A DNA stretch of 64,000 bases, from positions 1 through 64,000 of the forward strand of contig DASZLD010000202.1 of NCBI GenBank assembly GCA_035552655.1, in the 5' to 3' direction. The notes beneath the pieces were generated by a model. The model searched no databases, was not told the origin of the DNA, and saw only the letters and a list, made by a program, of their open reading frames with translations. The position numbers and the translations under genes are program-made. This document shows positions 14,559 to 23,474 of the stretch, piece by piece (within the stretch, counting starts at the first letter, position 1; each line of letters starts with the position of its first letter). This DNA comes from DASXMT01 sp035552655 (GTDB taxonomy: Bacteria > Actinomycetota > Acidimicrobiia > Acidimicrobiales > RAAP-2).

Positions 14559-15512
14559 TCAGTGTCTGTCGTGGTTCTGATGGGTGCGGCGGGCACGGCG
14601 GATACCGTAGGCGCTCCAGTTGTCGTGATCCTCGCCGTAGGCAGAGATCCCGTCGAAGGACCACTCAGTCAGGCAATTCACGGTATAGAGGTTCGGATTG
14701 AGGAAGAGGCCCAATCCGTTCAGGCACCGGCCTTCGGCGTGGAGCTGGCGGCCTCGATCGTCGACCAGGTCAAGCACCACGGATCGGGGATAGCCGGTCT
14801 GGTCGTCCCGCACGGTGACGGTACGGGTTCCCGAGGCCACCTTGGCCCACTCCCCGTCCCGCAGCAGGTAGCCGTGAATGGCCATGCTCCCGGACCCGAA
14901 GTCCATGGTGATGGCGTGAAAGGCGTCCCGATCCGATGCCGTGGCGTAGCTGTACCCGCCTGACTGGGCCGGCGAACCGTGGATGCCCCGTCCGAACTGG
15001 GAACGGACCCCCCAGGAGCGATCCCGGAACCCGAATGCGTCAACAGGGATCTCCTCGCCCTGGAGGGTGATCGTCCCCACGTAGCGCCCAGGTTGGTCCA
15101 GATGCGACTCCCCCAGGTAGTTCGGGCGGGCGATGGACGTGAAGGTCAGACGGACACTGATCTCGGACCCCTCGTCCACGTCGGGGTCGTCATAGGCGAT
15201 CTCGTAGCGGTGCAACGGCTCCAGGCAGCGATAGGCGATGCCGTTGGGCAACCTGATGTCCGAGAGGGGCTGGTCGGGCTGGGGCAGATGCCAGAACTGA
15301 CGGGCATGGAGGATGTCGTCGGGGCTGTGGCCCGTCTCATCCCAGAAGAAGGCCCCGCCGGCCAGGACCTTCTGGTTGGGCCGGAAGAACGGGTACAGCT
15401 GTCCCGACAGCCGCCGCTCGGGCACGGTGAAGGTGAACCAACAGGTCTCGGTCCAGTAGGGATCATCGCTAGTGGGCGGGTGGAACTCGTCGTCTTCATG
15501 GTGCTCATCCAC
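14559..15512 (-). CDS. DUF7064/DUF7065-type (CrtC/AttH lipocalin-like) protein
   Basis: A 317-residue protein of two beta-rich halves. The N-terminal half has SDDPYWTETCWFTFTVPERR, LAGGAFFWDETGHSPDDILH and FWHLPQPDQPLSDIRLPNGI. The C-terminal half has VDAFGFRDRSWGVR and TEWSFDGISAYGEDHDNWS. This is the layout of CrtC/AttH-like double-lipocalin proteins annotated in actinobacteria as DUF7064/7065. The RDRSWG core is typical. Function is not established, and hydration or isomerisation of a lipid intermediate is possible. I chose GTG 15512 because GGGGGG lies six bases upstream and the longer frame reads as noise. It is in an operon with the kinase. Confidence 0.7.
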   Translation of the reverse strand: MDEHHEDDEFHPPTSDDPYWTETCWFTFTVPERRLSGQLYPFFRPNQKVLAGGAFFWDETGHSPDDILHARQFWHLPQPDQPLSDIRLPNGIAYRCLEPLHRYEIAYDDPDVDEGSEISVRLTFTSIARPNYLGESHLDQPGRYVGTITLQGEEIPVDAFGFRDRSWGVRSQFGRGIHGSPAQSGGYSYATASDRDAFHAITMDFGSGSMAIHGYLLRDGEWAKVASGTRTVTVRDDQTGYPRSVVLDLVDDRGRQLHAEGRCLNGLGLFLNPNLYTVNCLTEWSFDGISAYGEDHDNWSAYGIRRARRTHQNHDRH

Positions 15513-15640
15513 CCGCGACCCCCCTGCGACGATGGCCTGTCCGAACTGGTTCGACCTGAAGGTACTACGCGACGGCCCCGAGGCATGGATGCTCGGGCCG
15601 GGGGGCGGCAACCCGACAGTCCCCGCTCGTCGACCTGGTT

Positions 15641-17014
15641 CTACGGGCTGACCGGGTCGGAGACGGCGGGCGGTGCGGGTGCCGGCGATGCGGATGCGGG
15701 TGGCGTGGGGACGGGCGCGTCGCCCTCTCGGGGCACCGGTGAGAAATAGGCGGTGGCCACATAGGCCACGGTGACGGCCACGATCACCAGCGGGATGGAG
15801 GCACCACCGGCCGATTGGGTCAACAGGCTGGCCAGCAGCACCGACGTCAGGGGCAGTTTGAGCATGACCACACACATGGCGCCGATGCCCATGGCCACCG
15901 CCGGCACCATGGGGAGGCCGGGAAGGTGGGAGAGGGCGAGGCCACCCACGGCCCCGATGAACAGAGCGGGGAAGATGGGACCACCACGGAAGCTACTCAA
16001 CGAGACGCTGTAGGCCACGCCCTTGCACGCCACCAGCAACACCAGGGCGGCCAGCGACCAGCCCGCCGCATGTTGGACCACTGGCCCGAGGGCGGTCTGA
16101 CCGGAGAACAGCACCACGGTGGTGCCCTTCCCCGACCCGGCTTCGAACAGGATGGCCATGCCGGCCACGGCCAGCCCGGCCACCGGGGTCAACAGGATTC
16201 GTCGCTTCTCGATGTGCGACTGGGCGAACAGGGCGAACCAGCGGACGGCCCCCCCGAGCAGGACGGCGGCCAGCCCGATCACGAAGGCCCAACCGAATTC
16301 GGCGACGTCGGGCGAAGGGAAGTGCGGCAGGTGGGGAATGGCCAAGGTGAAGGTGCCGAACCCGGTCCAGCTGTTGAGGCCGACGAAGACGAGGTAGCCG
16401 ATGCCGGCAGAGAGCAGGCCGGGTACCAGGACGAGGCCCATGACCGGGCCACCGAGGCCCGACGCCTCCATCAACAGGAACGCACCGAGCAGCGGCGAGC
16501 CGAACAGGGTGCTGATGGCGGCGAAGCTCCCCGCTCCGGCCAAGACGGTGGTCACCATCGGGGGGGCATCTCGCTTGGCCAGCCGGACGGCGCACACCCC
16601 GAGGCCTCCCCCGATGGCAATGAGCGGCGCCTCGGGGCCGAGAACGACGCCGAGCATCAACGTGGCCAGGGCGGCCAGCACGATTCCCGGCAGCTCGATG
16701 GGCGTTGGTCCGCCCGCCCCCACTTTGAACCCCTCGGCGGGAGAATGGCCGCCGGTGCCGGGCAGGTACTTGATGGCCAAGGCCACCAGCACCCCGCTGA
16801 CGGCCAGCAAGGGCACGGGCCACCACAGGGGCACGGTGTGGAAGCCCAGCCCGTGGGGAAGATCGACGTAGACCTTGTGCTGGGTGTAGGAGACCAGCTC
16901 CAAGAAGAAGTAGGCCAGCGCGGAGATGGGGACGCCGATGGCTGCGGCCAGCGCCAGCACGAAGAGGTAGGAACGGCTCTTCAGCAGCTCCAGCGGATTG
17001 GACATGTCGGCCAT
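15641..17014 (-). CDS. ClC-family chloride channel / H+-Cl- antiporter
   Basis: A 457-residue polytopic membrane protein with the ClC motifs: GTGGHSPAEGF in the position of GSGIP, LGPEAPLIAIG for GREGP, and FRGGPIFPALF for the GxFxP segment. The GPEAPL variant replaces the glutamate-containing GREGP gate with GPEAP, keeping a Glu. It would move chloride or another small anion across the membrane. No CBS domains follow. The C-terminus is a Pro/Ala-rich tail of about 35 residues. Start is ATG 17014 or the in-frame ATG at 17005 (MSNPLELL). Divergent from the potassium channel gene. Confidence 0.88.
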   Translation of the reverse strand: MADMSNPLELLKSRSYLFVLALAAAIGVPISALAYFFLELVSYTQHKVYVDLPHGLGFHTVPLWWPVPLLAVSGVLVALAIKYLPGTGGHSPAEGFKVGAGGPTPIELPGIVLAALATLMLGVVLGPEAPLIAIGGGLGVCAVRLAKRDAPPMVTTVLAGAGSFAAISTLFGSPLLGAFLLMEASGLGGPVMGLVLVPGLLSAGIGYLVFVGLNSWTGFGTFTLAIPHLPHFPSPDVAEFGWAFVIGLAAVLLGGAVRWFALFAQSHIEKRRILLTPVAGLAVAGMAILFEAGSGKGTTVVLFSGQTALGPVVQHAAGWSLAALVLLVACKGVAYSVSLSSFRGGPIFPALFIGAVGGLALSHLPGLPMVPAVAMGIGAMCVVMLKLPLTSVLLASLLTQSAGGASIPLVIVAVTVAYVATAYFSPVPREGDAPVPTPPASASPAPAPPAVSDPVSP

Positions 17015-17115
17015 GGAACGCTCATTGGATCACGTTGCACGCTCACGGTCCATCCATCTGGGCCGGCAGGGTCGACACTAACGTCGGCCCCGGAGCTCGA
17101 CGGAAGAAGACGACC

Positions 17116-17943
17116 ATGGCCAACGGCCCAGAAGACCACAGTGAGATCACGCCTTCGGTGGACGACGGCCATCGCCGCCCATCCGGTCCGCTGCGCCAAC
17201 AGGCCGACGGATCCAGGCCGTGGTGGCGATCCGGTGCGTTCCGCCAGGCCGTCCGGGCATCGGACAGCTATGGACTGCTGCTCGCCCTGTTGCTCGTCGA
17301 CTACGTCCTGCTCTCGTTGATCCAAAACAGGAGATGGAGCGACCTCGTGGTCGGCGTGCCCATCGTGTTGTCCCTCCTCCTGGCCATGCACACCTCGCGC
17401 GCCCACATCCATGCCATCCGATTGGCCCGTCTGGCCGGGGTGTTGGTGGTCGTCTTGGGCATCGTCAGCGCTTTCACCGGCCAGAACCTGCTCTCGGGGG
17501 CCATCGGGTTCCTGTTCGCCGTGCTGCTCGCCGTGAGCGTCTATGTCATCCTTCGACGGGTGCTCGGCCACGAGCGGGTCGGCATGGAGACCATCATGGG
17601 GGCGCTCTGCGTCTACATCATCATCGGCTTGATGTTCACGTTCCTGTTCATCGCCATCGCCCGGGTCTCGACCCAGCCGTTCCTGGCCCAGCCGCCGCGC
17701 AATCATTCGCCTTCCGATTACCTCTACCTCAGCTTCGTCACCCTCACCACCGTCGGTTTCGGCGACCTGACTCCCGCCTCGAAGCTGGCTCGCTCGGTGG
17801 TGGTGTTGGAAGCATTGATGGGTCAGGTGTTCCTGGTCACGCTGGTGGCCCGACTGGTCGCCCTTTTCGGGACCGAACAGCGACGTTCGGAGGCCGACTT
17901 TCTCCAGCAGCGGAGGAACGCTACCGACGACGAGAGCCATTGA
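17116..17943 (+). CDS. Two-pore-helix type potassium channel family protein
   Basis: A 275-residue membrane protein. The N-terminal ~50 residues are polar. Membrane segments lie near residues 53-70, 77-92, 105-119, 127-147 and 158-182, followed by a pore helix and the selectivity filter TTVGFGD (211-217), and a last segment at 225-250. The filter matches K+ channels almost exactly (TVGYG to TVGFG). There is no RCK domain, and the C-terminus is a short charged tail. ATG 17116 (MANGPEDH) was chosen over 17035 because it follows GAAGAAGACG and leaves a normal 5' region. Divergent from the ClC gene. Confidence 0.88.
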   Translation: MANGPEDHSEITPSVDDGHRRPSGPLRQQADGSRPWWRSGAFRQAVRASDSYGLLLALLLVDYVLLSLIQNRRWSDLVVGVPIVLSLLLAMHTSRAHIHAIRLARLAGVLVVVLGIVSAFTGQNLLSGAIGFLFAVLLAVSVYVILRRVLGHERVGMETIMGALCVYIIIGLMFTFLFIAIARVSTQPFLAQPPRNHSPSDYLYLSFVTLTTVGFGDLTPASKLARSVVVLEALMGQVFLVTLVARLVALFGTEQRRSEADFLQQRRNATDDESH

Positions 17944-17947
17944 GCGG

Positions 17948-18826
17948 TCAGGGCTTGATGGTCGGGGCGGTCACCGGGCGCCCCAGGTACTTCCGTTGCA
18001 GCTGGCCCAGCGTTCCGTTGGCCTGCAAGGTGGACAGCGCCCCATTGACGCACGGCACCAACGGATTGCCCGTCTGGAACGCCAGCGCGTAGTGCTCGTT
18101 GGTGGAAAGCTGGGCCGCGATCACCAAGTTCTGGGCTGGGCTCATGTGTTGGGCCGTCGGCCCGTCGGCCACCAGTGCGTCGATGCGATGGGCCCGGAGA
18201 GCGGCCACCGCCTCGTCCAGGGTGACGAACGACACCGGTGGATGGGTGGGCTTGATCCTCTGGCTGATCGAGTCCAGGCCGGTCGTCCCCGCCTGAGCCC
18301 CGTAGGTATACAGACGAAGCTGGGCCGGTGAGTGGGCGGCGACGATGCGGCTCCCCTTCCGGGCCACCAGCACCTGGTTCACTTGGTCATAGGGGCGAGA
18401 GAACGACACAGCACGAGCGCGGGCCGGCGTCACCGAGATCTGGTCGACATCAAAATCAAAGGCCTTGGGACCTGGCGTCACCGCGTCGTCGAACGGCTCG
18501 GCCACCCAGATGACCCGATTGCGGGCGATCCCCAGCTGGCGGGCCAGCGCGTAGGTCATGGCACTCTCGAACCCCTGGCCGTTGGCCGGGTCGTCGGCGG
18601 CGAACCACGGCGGGTACGACGGGCTCTCGGTGGCCACGGTCAGATCGGGGGCATGGAAGAGCAAGCGGGAGAGCCCGCTCCCGGTGCAGGCGGACCGGGA
18701 GCCGGCCGTGGCCGCCACCGCACGACCGGTCGGTGATCCGGTCCTGGCGCCCCAAGCGGCTGCCCCCCAACTGACGCCCCCGGCCAGCGCCACTGCGGCC
18801 GCCACCATGTGGACCAACTTTCGCAT
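17948..18826 (-). CDS. Extracellular solute-binding protein, family 3 (amino-acid type)
   Basis: A 292-residue exported protein. The signal peptide is residues 1-27 (MRKLVHMVAAAVALAGGVSW...), with no clear lipobox. The mature part has the family-3 fold: LTVATESPSYPPWFAADD, GFESAMTYALARQLG, FDFDVDQISVTPARARAVSFS, YGAQAGTTGLDSI and YALAFQTGNPLVPCVNGAL. It would bind a polar amino acid or related solute for an ABC transporter, but no permease or ATPase gene is adjacent. ATG 18826 follows GGAAGGCGAT. It lies downstream of the mce operon on the same strand with a 97-base gap, so it may have its own promoter. Confidence 0.85.
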   Translation of the reverse strand: MRKLVHMVAAAVALAGGVSWGAAAWGARTGSPTGRAVAATAGSRSACTGSGLSRLLFHAPDLTVATESPSYPPWFAADDPANGQGFESAMTYALARQLGIARNRVIWVAEPFDDAVTPGPKAFDFDVDQISVTPARARAVSFSRPYDQVNQVLVARKGSRIVAAHSPAQLRLYTYGAQAGTTGLDSISQRIKPTHPPVSFVTLDEAVAALRAHRIDALVADGPTAQHMSPAQNLVIAAQLSTNEHYALAFQTGNPLVPCVNGALSTLQANGTLGQLQRKYLGRPVTAPTIKP

Positions 18827-18923
18827 ATCGCCTTCCCGTCGTGCGGGCGACTGGACTTCGCCGGCGATACAGTCTTGCCTACGTTGGATCCGAGGACAGG
18901 AATGCCCCCGGGCGGCACCACGA

Positions 18924-19586
18924 TCAGTTGGACGAGCCGCCCTCGAGCACGGTGACGTTGGAGACCTTCCAACCCTGAGGCCGTTGGGTCAGATTCACCA
19001 CCACGCGCAAGACGTCCGATTGCGGTGTCTTGTTCGTGTTGTTGGCGTAGACCTGGTCGATGACCGAGTACACCGAGGCCTGTCCCCCGCCGTAGGACTC
19101 AACATAGATGTCCCGGATCTGACCGCGGGAGGTGGCCAAGGCCGTCTCCAGTTTTTGCCGGATATCAGATCCGAAGAACTTGTTGGCCTGGCTCGAGAAG
19201 GTCCCGGTGGCCATGTTGGTGATCTTGGAGAAATCGGCATCGATGGACTTGGCGTCGAAGTTGGTGAGAGCAACGAGGAAGGCGGAAGCCGTGGCCTTGG
19301 CCTGGTTCGCCCCTGCCTGTTGCGTGTTGCCGCTCGACCACGCCAGTCCGAAGCCCACTGTCCCGGCTACCCCGGCCAGGGCGATGAGGCAGACCACGAT
19401 GAAGACCCAGGGCCGGCGGTAGAAGCGAGCTCGACCGGATCGGCCATCACCTGGTCGGCTGCTGGCCCCTTCATCGCCCGTCTGCGCCAGATCGGTCCCG
19501 TCCGCCGGCTCCGCTGCGTCCACGACTGCTTCGCCGTCACTCGGTCCTGTCGAACGCTCTCGTACCATGGTTGTCCCCGTGCTCAC
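18924..19586 (-). CDS. Mce-associated membrane protein
   Basis: A 220-residue protein with a polar cytoplasmic N-terminus of about 60 residues, one membrane helix (PWVFIVVCLIALAGVAGTVG) and an extracytoplasmic alpha+beta domain resembling NTF2-like Mce-associated (Mas) proteins: FLVALTNFDAKSIDADFSKI, IRQKLETALATSRGQIRDIYV, QGWKVSNVTVLEGG. These proteins stabilise Mce complexes. GTG 19586 is preferred because AGGAGGGG, which would otherwise encode residues 2-4 of the longer form, lies five bases upstream of it. It is the last gene of the mce cluster, 134 bases after mceF. Confidence 0.85.
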   Translation of the reverse strand: MSTGTTMVRERSTGPSDGEAVVDAAEPADGTDLAQTGDEGASSRPGDGRSGRARFYRRPWVFIVVCLIALAGVAGTVGFGLAWSSGNTQQAGANQAKATASAFLVALTNFDAKSIDADFSKITNMATGTFSSQANKFFGSDIRQKLETALATSRGQIRDIYVESYGGGQASVYSVIDQVYANNTNKTPQSDVLRVVVNLTQRPQGWKVSNVTVLEGGSSN

Positions 19587-19610
19587 GATGCCCCTCCTCA
19601 TCCTTCCCTC

Positions 19611-19630
19611 TTCTGATCGTTTCTGATCGT
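19611..19630. repeat. Perfect 10-base tandem repeat upstream of the Mce-associated gene
   Basis: TTCTGATCGT occurs twice in a row with no spacer, in the 134-base gap between mceF and the Mce-associated gene, about 25 bases upstream of the start codon. It may be a regulator site or a chance duplication. Confidence 0.5.
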
Positions 19631-19720
19631 TCCCTCTTCCTTACAATGAGAACGGCTGAGAGGGCATCAACTTGCGGGCTGACTCGGTTCCGGCGCTCGG
19701 TTCGAAGCGGTGCGGCCTGG

Positions 19721-20830
19721 TTATTTCCCCGCCTGGGTCGCCGCCGGGACGCCGGTGCCCAGTTGATTGGTGCACGCCTGACCGGGCAACGTGGCCGGCA
19801 GGCCCGTCGGGGTCGGATAGGTGTCGGCTGCGGGCGACTGTGGGGGCAGGAGCAGGCGAGTGCGCAGCATCAGCTGGTTGGGGTTGTCCTTGTCGCCCGA
19901 CGTCAGGGCCTTGGCCGTGCCCGGTTGGACCACGGCGTTGACTGCGCCGAAGAAGTACTCATTGTCAGCCAACGCATTGGACAGGGACATGAGGTTGGCC
20001 GGCTGGGCCACGTTGGATGACACCTGGGACAGGTCGGTGATGAGGCAGCCCAGGTTGGCGGCCTGCGAGGAGACCAGGTTGTCCAACAGGTTGGACGCTC
20101 CGGTCCCTTGTTTCAGCAGCTGGTCGATGGCGAAACGCTGAGTGGCCAGCACCTGTACCAACGTCTGGGTGTTGTTCAATGCGTCCTGGAGCTGGGGTCC
20201 GACCGCGGTGACGGCGTTCATCACCGGAGGAGCGTTGGCCAGCAGCGCACGGAACTGCTGCTGGTAGGCCAGGAACTCCTGGGAGAAGATGGTGCTGGCC
20301 GAGACGATGGTGCGCAGGTCGCCCGAACGCCCTTTCAGCGCCGTGGCCAGGTCGCCAAGTAGGGCGTTGAGCTGGCCGGCGGGAATCGCTTGCAACAGGG
20401 TGGTGGCCGTGCCCACCACTTTCCCGACGTCTGCCGGTATTCCTCCCGGGACCACCGGTATCACCGCGCCCGACGTCAGCGGTTTGGCCGTGCCTCCGTG
20501 TTGGGGCGTCAGTTCGACGACCTGCTCCCCCAAGTCGTTGGCCGCGTCGATGCTGGCCTGGACATCGCCGGGCACGTCGACGCCGTGCTTGATGGCCATC
20601 TCCACCCTGGCTCCGGTCGCAGTGAGCTTGACCCCGGTCACCGAACCGACGTCCACCCCGTTCAACTGCACGCTGAAGTTGTTGTACAGGCCCGACGCGT
20701 TGGGGAACACCGCGGACACCTGCATCGGCGGCTGCAGCGGGTTGCCGATGAGAGCCCCGTACCCGTAGACGATCAGCCCGATGCTCACGGCAAAGAAGAC
20801 GATCAGGTTGATGATCAGCCGCTTGCTCAT
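19721..20830 (-). CDS. mceF: MCE-family protein, MceF
   Basis: A 369-residue protein. A single N-terminal membrane anchor (RLIINLIVFFAVSIGLIVYG) is followed by the MCE/MlaD beta-barrel: VSAVFPNASGLYNNFSVQLN, GVDVGSVTGVKLT, DLGEQVVELTPQHGG. A long helical region rich in Leu and Gln then forms the tunnel in the hexamer. Its C-terminal tail is Pro-rich. It is the sixth and last mce gene. Its ATG overlaps the mceE stop (ATGA, 20827-20830), which decided the start over an upstream GTG. Confidence 0.92.
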   Translation of the reverse strand: MSKRLIINLIVFFAVSIGLIVYGYGALIGNPLQPPMQVSAVFPNASGLYNNFSVQLNGVDVGSVTGVKLTATGARVEMAIKHGVDVPGDVQASIDAANDLGEQVVELTPQHGGTAKPLTSGAVIPVVPGGIPADVGKVVGTATTLLQAIPAGQLNALLGDLATALKGRSGDLRTIVSASTIFSQEFLAYQQQFRALLANAPPVMNAVTAVGPQLQDALNNTQTLVQVLATQRFAIDQLLKQGTGASNLLDNLVSSQAANLGCLITDLSQVSSNVAQPANLMSLSNALADNEYFFGAVNAVVQPGTAKALTSGDKDNPNQLMLRTRLLLPPQSPAADTYPTPTGLPATLPGQACTNQLGTGVPAATQAGK

Positions 20831-21840
20831 CCTGCGCTCCCACACGTCAACGCGGGGGAGCTGGGATCAGCACCCCCGCCGGGAATGCCGCACACGATCA
20901 GGTCGTCGAGAACCTGCACGAAATTGTTCACGACGTCTCTGGGCAGCGTGGTGTTGTGCAAGGGCAGGTCCTTGAGGAGACCGAGCAAGTCCTGTTGATG
21001 CGACCCCAGCTGATTGGCCACGGCACCTAGAGCGGTCAGCTGATCGCTGATCTGGGGGAAGTAGGTCTCGAGCAGGCTGCGACCCTGAGAGGAAACGCTG
21101 TTGAGCGCCTGCAGCAGATCGGTGAAGCGGCCCGACTGCTGGGCCAGGATGGACACGGTCTGGGCCAGATTGGACACCGCCTGGGCATCGGCGCTCGAGG
21201 ACGGAGCCAGGGTGGAACCCAGCTGATCGAGACTGGTGATCACGGTCTGGATGTCCGAGGTGTGGCTGGCATAGCCGGCGGTCACCGTCGACAGCGAGTT
21301 CAAGAGCTGGCGTAGCGATGCGGCCTGGCCGTCGAAGCCCTGGCCCCCGGCCGCGATGATTTGGGCCAGGTCGTTGGTGGAAACCGAGCCGAAGACCTGG
21401 GCCCCTGCTGAAATGAACTGCTCTACATTCGGGATGACGGTGGTGTGGGCGATGGTGGCGCCGTTGGCCAAGAGCGCCGGGTGGGTCGAGCCGGGGCCCG
21501 AGGGGACCTTGAGCTGCACGAAGTGCTCGCCCAGAATGGTGGTCTGGTCGAGGGCAGCGGTGGCGTCGGCGGGAACCCGGGCGCTCTTGTCGATCGACAT
21601 GGTGACCTTGGCATTGCTTCCATCGAGGGAGATGGCCGTCACCTGGCCGATGGGGACGTCAGCCATTTGCACCTGCGCCCCGGGCACCAGGTCCTCGGCA
21701 TCGGAGAAGACGGCATTGGCGGTGATCTTCGTCGAGCTGGCCCCTCCGGTGAGACAACCGGCGGTCCCGGCCACCAGGGCCACCACGACGCAGAACGCCG
21801 CGCCCCGCCGGATCAGCCTCGACGAGCGTGCCCTGCTCAT
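20827..21840 (-). CDS. mceE: MCE-family lipoprotein, MceE
   Basis: A 337-residue protein. Unlike its neighbours it has a lipoprotein signal: a basic start (MSRARSSRLIRR), a hydrophobic stretch and the lipobox AGTAGC with Cys29 as the lipidated residue. The MCE domain follows (ANAVFSDAEDLVPGAQVQMA, DVPIGQVTAI, LGEHFVQLKVP) and then a helical domain. The fifth mce gene is the lipoprotein (LprK-type) in known mce operons, so the order agrees. Start is ATG 21840, overlapping the mceD stop as ATGA. Confidence 0.92.
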   Translation of the reverse strand: MSRARSSRLIRRGAAFCVVVALVAGTAGCLTGGASSTKITANAVFSDAEDLVPGAQVQMADVPIGQVTAISLDGSNAKVTMSIDKSARVPADATAALDQTTILGEHFVQLKVPSGPGSTHPALLANGATIAHTTVIPNVEQFISAGAQVFGSVSTNDLAQIIAAGGQGFDGQAASLRQLLNSLSTVTAGYASHTSDIQTVITSLDQLGSTLAPSSSADAQAVSNLAQTVSILAQQSGRFTDLLQALNSVSSQGRSLLETYFPQISDQLTALGAVANQLGSHQQDLLGLLKDLPLHNTTLPRDVVNNFVQVLDDLIVCGIPGGGADPSSPALTCGSAG

Positions 21841-23474
21841 GACAGCCCACCAATCAGGTCGTGGCCGACGCGGCCGAGAGCGGTGAGCCCGCCACTCGAT
21901 GCCCGGCGGTGATGGGCGTGGTGGCTTCCGGGCATGGGAGGCAACAAGCGGGCGATGGCCAGGTTCAGCGTGGGTGCTGACCGACCGGCCTGCACCGCCT
22001 CGCTGGATGGGGCACCGGATGACGAAGCGTTCGACGGCGAGGAATCGGAGAGCAACCCGGCCGACGGCGAGGAGCCGGATCCCGACGACTTGGGGCACAG
22101 GATCGACCCGATCACACCGCTTCCGCTACAGGTGATCGGGCTCGGGGGGGTGGTCGGGGCGGTCGTCGTCGGAGGGGTCGTGGTCGGAGGAGCGGTCGTC
22201 GGCGTGGTCGTGGTCGGGTTGGAGGCGCCGGGGATCTCCGAGAGCCCCTGTTGCAGCATGGCTGCCGGGCTCTGGGTGGCAGCCGACGCCGAGATCGGCG
22301 TACCCCCGGGTATGGCACTCAGGATGTTGGGGACCTGGTCGATGATGGGATCGAAGAACCCTGAGCTGGGATTGCCACAGGTGGCCAGGGTGGCCAACTG
22401 GGTGGGCGAGAGACCGGCGGCATGGTTGGCACTGAGCCGTCGGCACACTCCGGCCAGACGATCCCGGACCAGGCCGGCGGCATAGGCACCGGTGACGCCT
22501 CCGGGGATCTGATTGTTCAAGTTGAGCCAGTTGTACGTCGGGTCATAGGCCTTTTGCGCGGCAGTGAACAACGCCACCGACTGAGTGAGGACCTCATCCA
22601 CGCTCGAGATGTTGCGGTCGAGCGTTTGGCCGACAGTGGTGATGGTGCCGACGTCCTGTTCGAGCGGTCCGAGGTTGGGTGAGAGAAGACCCACCACCTG
22701 GGTGGTGGCCCCGGATAGTTGGCCGATGGCATCGCCCAGTTGCGAGTTGTGCTGGGCGACCACGCCCGACACGGTGTCGTAGTTGGTGATCAGCGACGAG
22801 ATCTCTGCCGACCGCGAATCGAGCGAGCCGGTCAACTGGGCCAGGGTGCCGTTCAGCTGACCGAGATCGTCGCCCTTGTTGGCCAGGAGCTGCAGCGTGC
22901 CGGCGGCGCTGGCGATGAGGGAGTTGAGGCTCTGTCCCTGACCCTGCAGGTCCTCGGCCAAATTGTTGACCAGGTCGCCTACCGCGTGCGGGTTGATGGC
23001 CTGCAACGTACGCTCGAGTGAGCGAAGGAGCTGATCGGTCGACACGGGCACGCTCGTGCGCTTCATGGGGATCGTCGCCCCCGGAGCAAGTTGCGGTCCG
23101 GAGGTGTAGCCGGGAGACAACTCGATATCCGGTTCACCCAGCAGCTGGGGGGCGGCCAACGAGGCCGTGGCCGTAGCCGGGATCGTTCGTCCGTCGTCGA
23201 CCACCAGGCCCACCACCACCGTGTCGCCGACGTTCTTGACCGAGCTGACCGTACCGGCAGGGACACCCAGCACCTCGACCGACGCTCCCGGGAACAACCC
23301 GGGGGCCTTGGCGAAGACCGCGGTCAAGGGATAGGTGGAGGGGCCGCGGACGACATCGATGGCCACCAGCGTGGCCACGGCCACGATCACCACGGCCAGG
23401 CCCCAGCGGAACACGCGGGACGCGGCTATGGATCGGATGACCCCGGTGAAGCCAGAAGTGAGCACGTTGCTCAT
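21837..23474 (-). CDS. mceD: MCE-family protein, MceD, with Pro/Thr-rich tail
   Basis: A 545-residue protein, the longest of the six. An N-terminal anchor (FRWGLAVVIVAVATLVAIDV) leads to the MCE domain (TAVFAKAPGLFPGASVEVLG, VPAGTVSSVKNVGD, LLGEPDIELSPGY), helical repeats, and a ~150-residue C-terminal tail. The tail holds a TTTTPTTAPPTTTPPTTT low-complexity linker, typical of MceD/F-like proteins and probably spanning the cell envelope. Its start ATG 23474 shares one base with the mceC stop (TGATG). Confidence 0.92.
   Translation of the reverse strand: MSNVLTSGFTGVIRSIAASRVFRWGLAVVIVAVATLVAIDVVRGPSTYPLTAVFAKAPGLFPGASVEVLGVPAGTVSSVKNVGDTVVVGLVVDDGRTIPATATASLAAPQLLGEPDIELSPGYTSGPQLAPGATIPMKRTSVPVSTDQLLRSLERTLQAINPHAVGDLVNNLAEDLQGQGQSLNSLIASAAGTLQLLANKGDDLGQLNGTLAQLTGSLDSRSAEISSLITNYDTVSGVVAQHNSQLGDAIGQLSGATTQVVGLLSPNLGPLEQDVGTITTVGQTLDRNISSVDEVLTQSVALFTAAQKAYDPTYNWLNLNNQIPGGVTGAYAAGLVRDRLAGVCRRLSANHAAGLSPTQLATLATCGNPSSGFFDPIIDQVPNILSAIPGGTPISASAATQSPAAMLQQGLSEIPGASNPTTTTPTTAPPTTTPPTTTAPTTPPSPITCSGSGVIGSILCPKSSGSGSSPSAGLLSDSSPSNASSSGAPSSEAVQAGRSAPTLNLAIARLLPPMPGSHHAHHRRASSGGLTALGRVGHDLIGGLS

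Noticed and set aside
22131..22230. Pro/Thr-coding repeats in mceD as a CRISPR or satellite array
   Set aside because: The repeats are short codon-level repeats of a PT-rich protein linker inside an open frame, not spaced by unique spacers.
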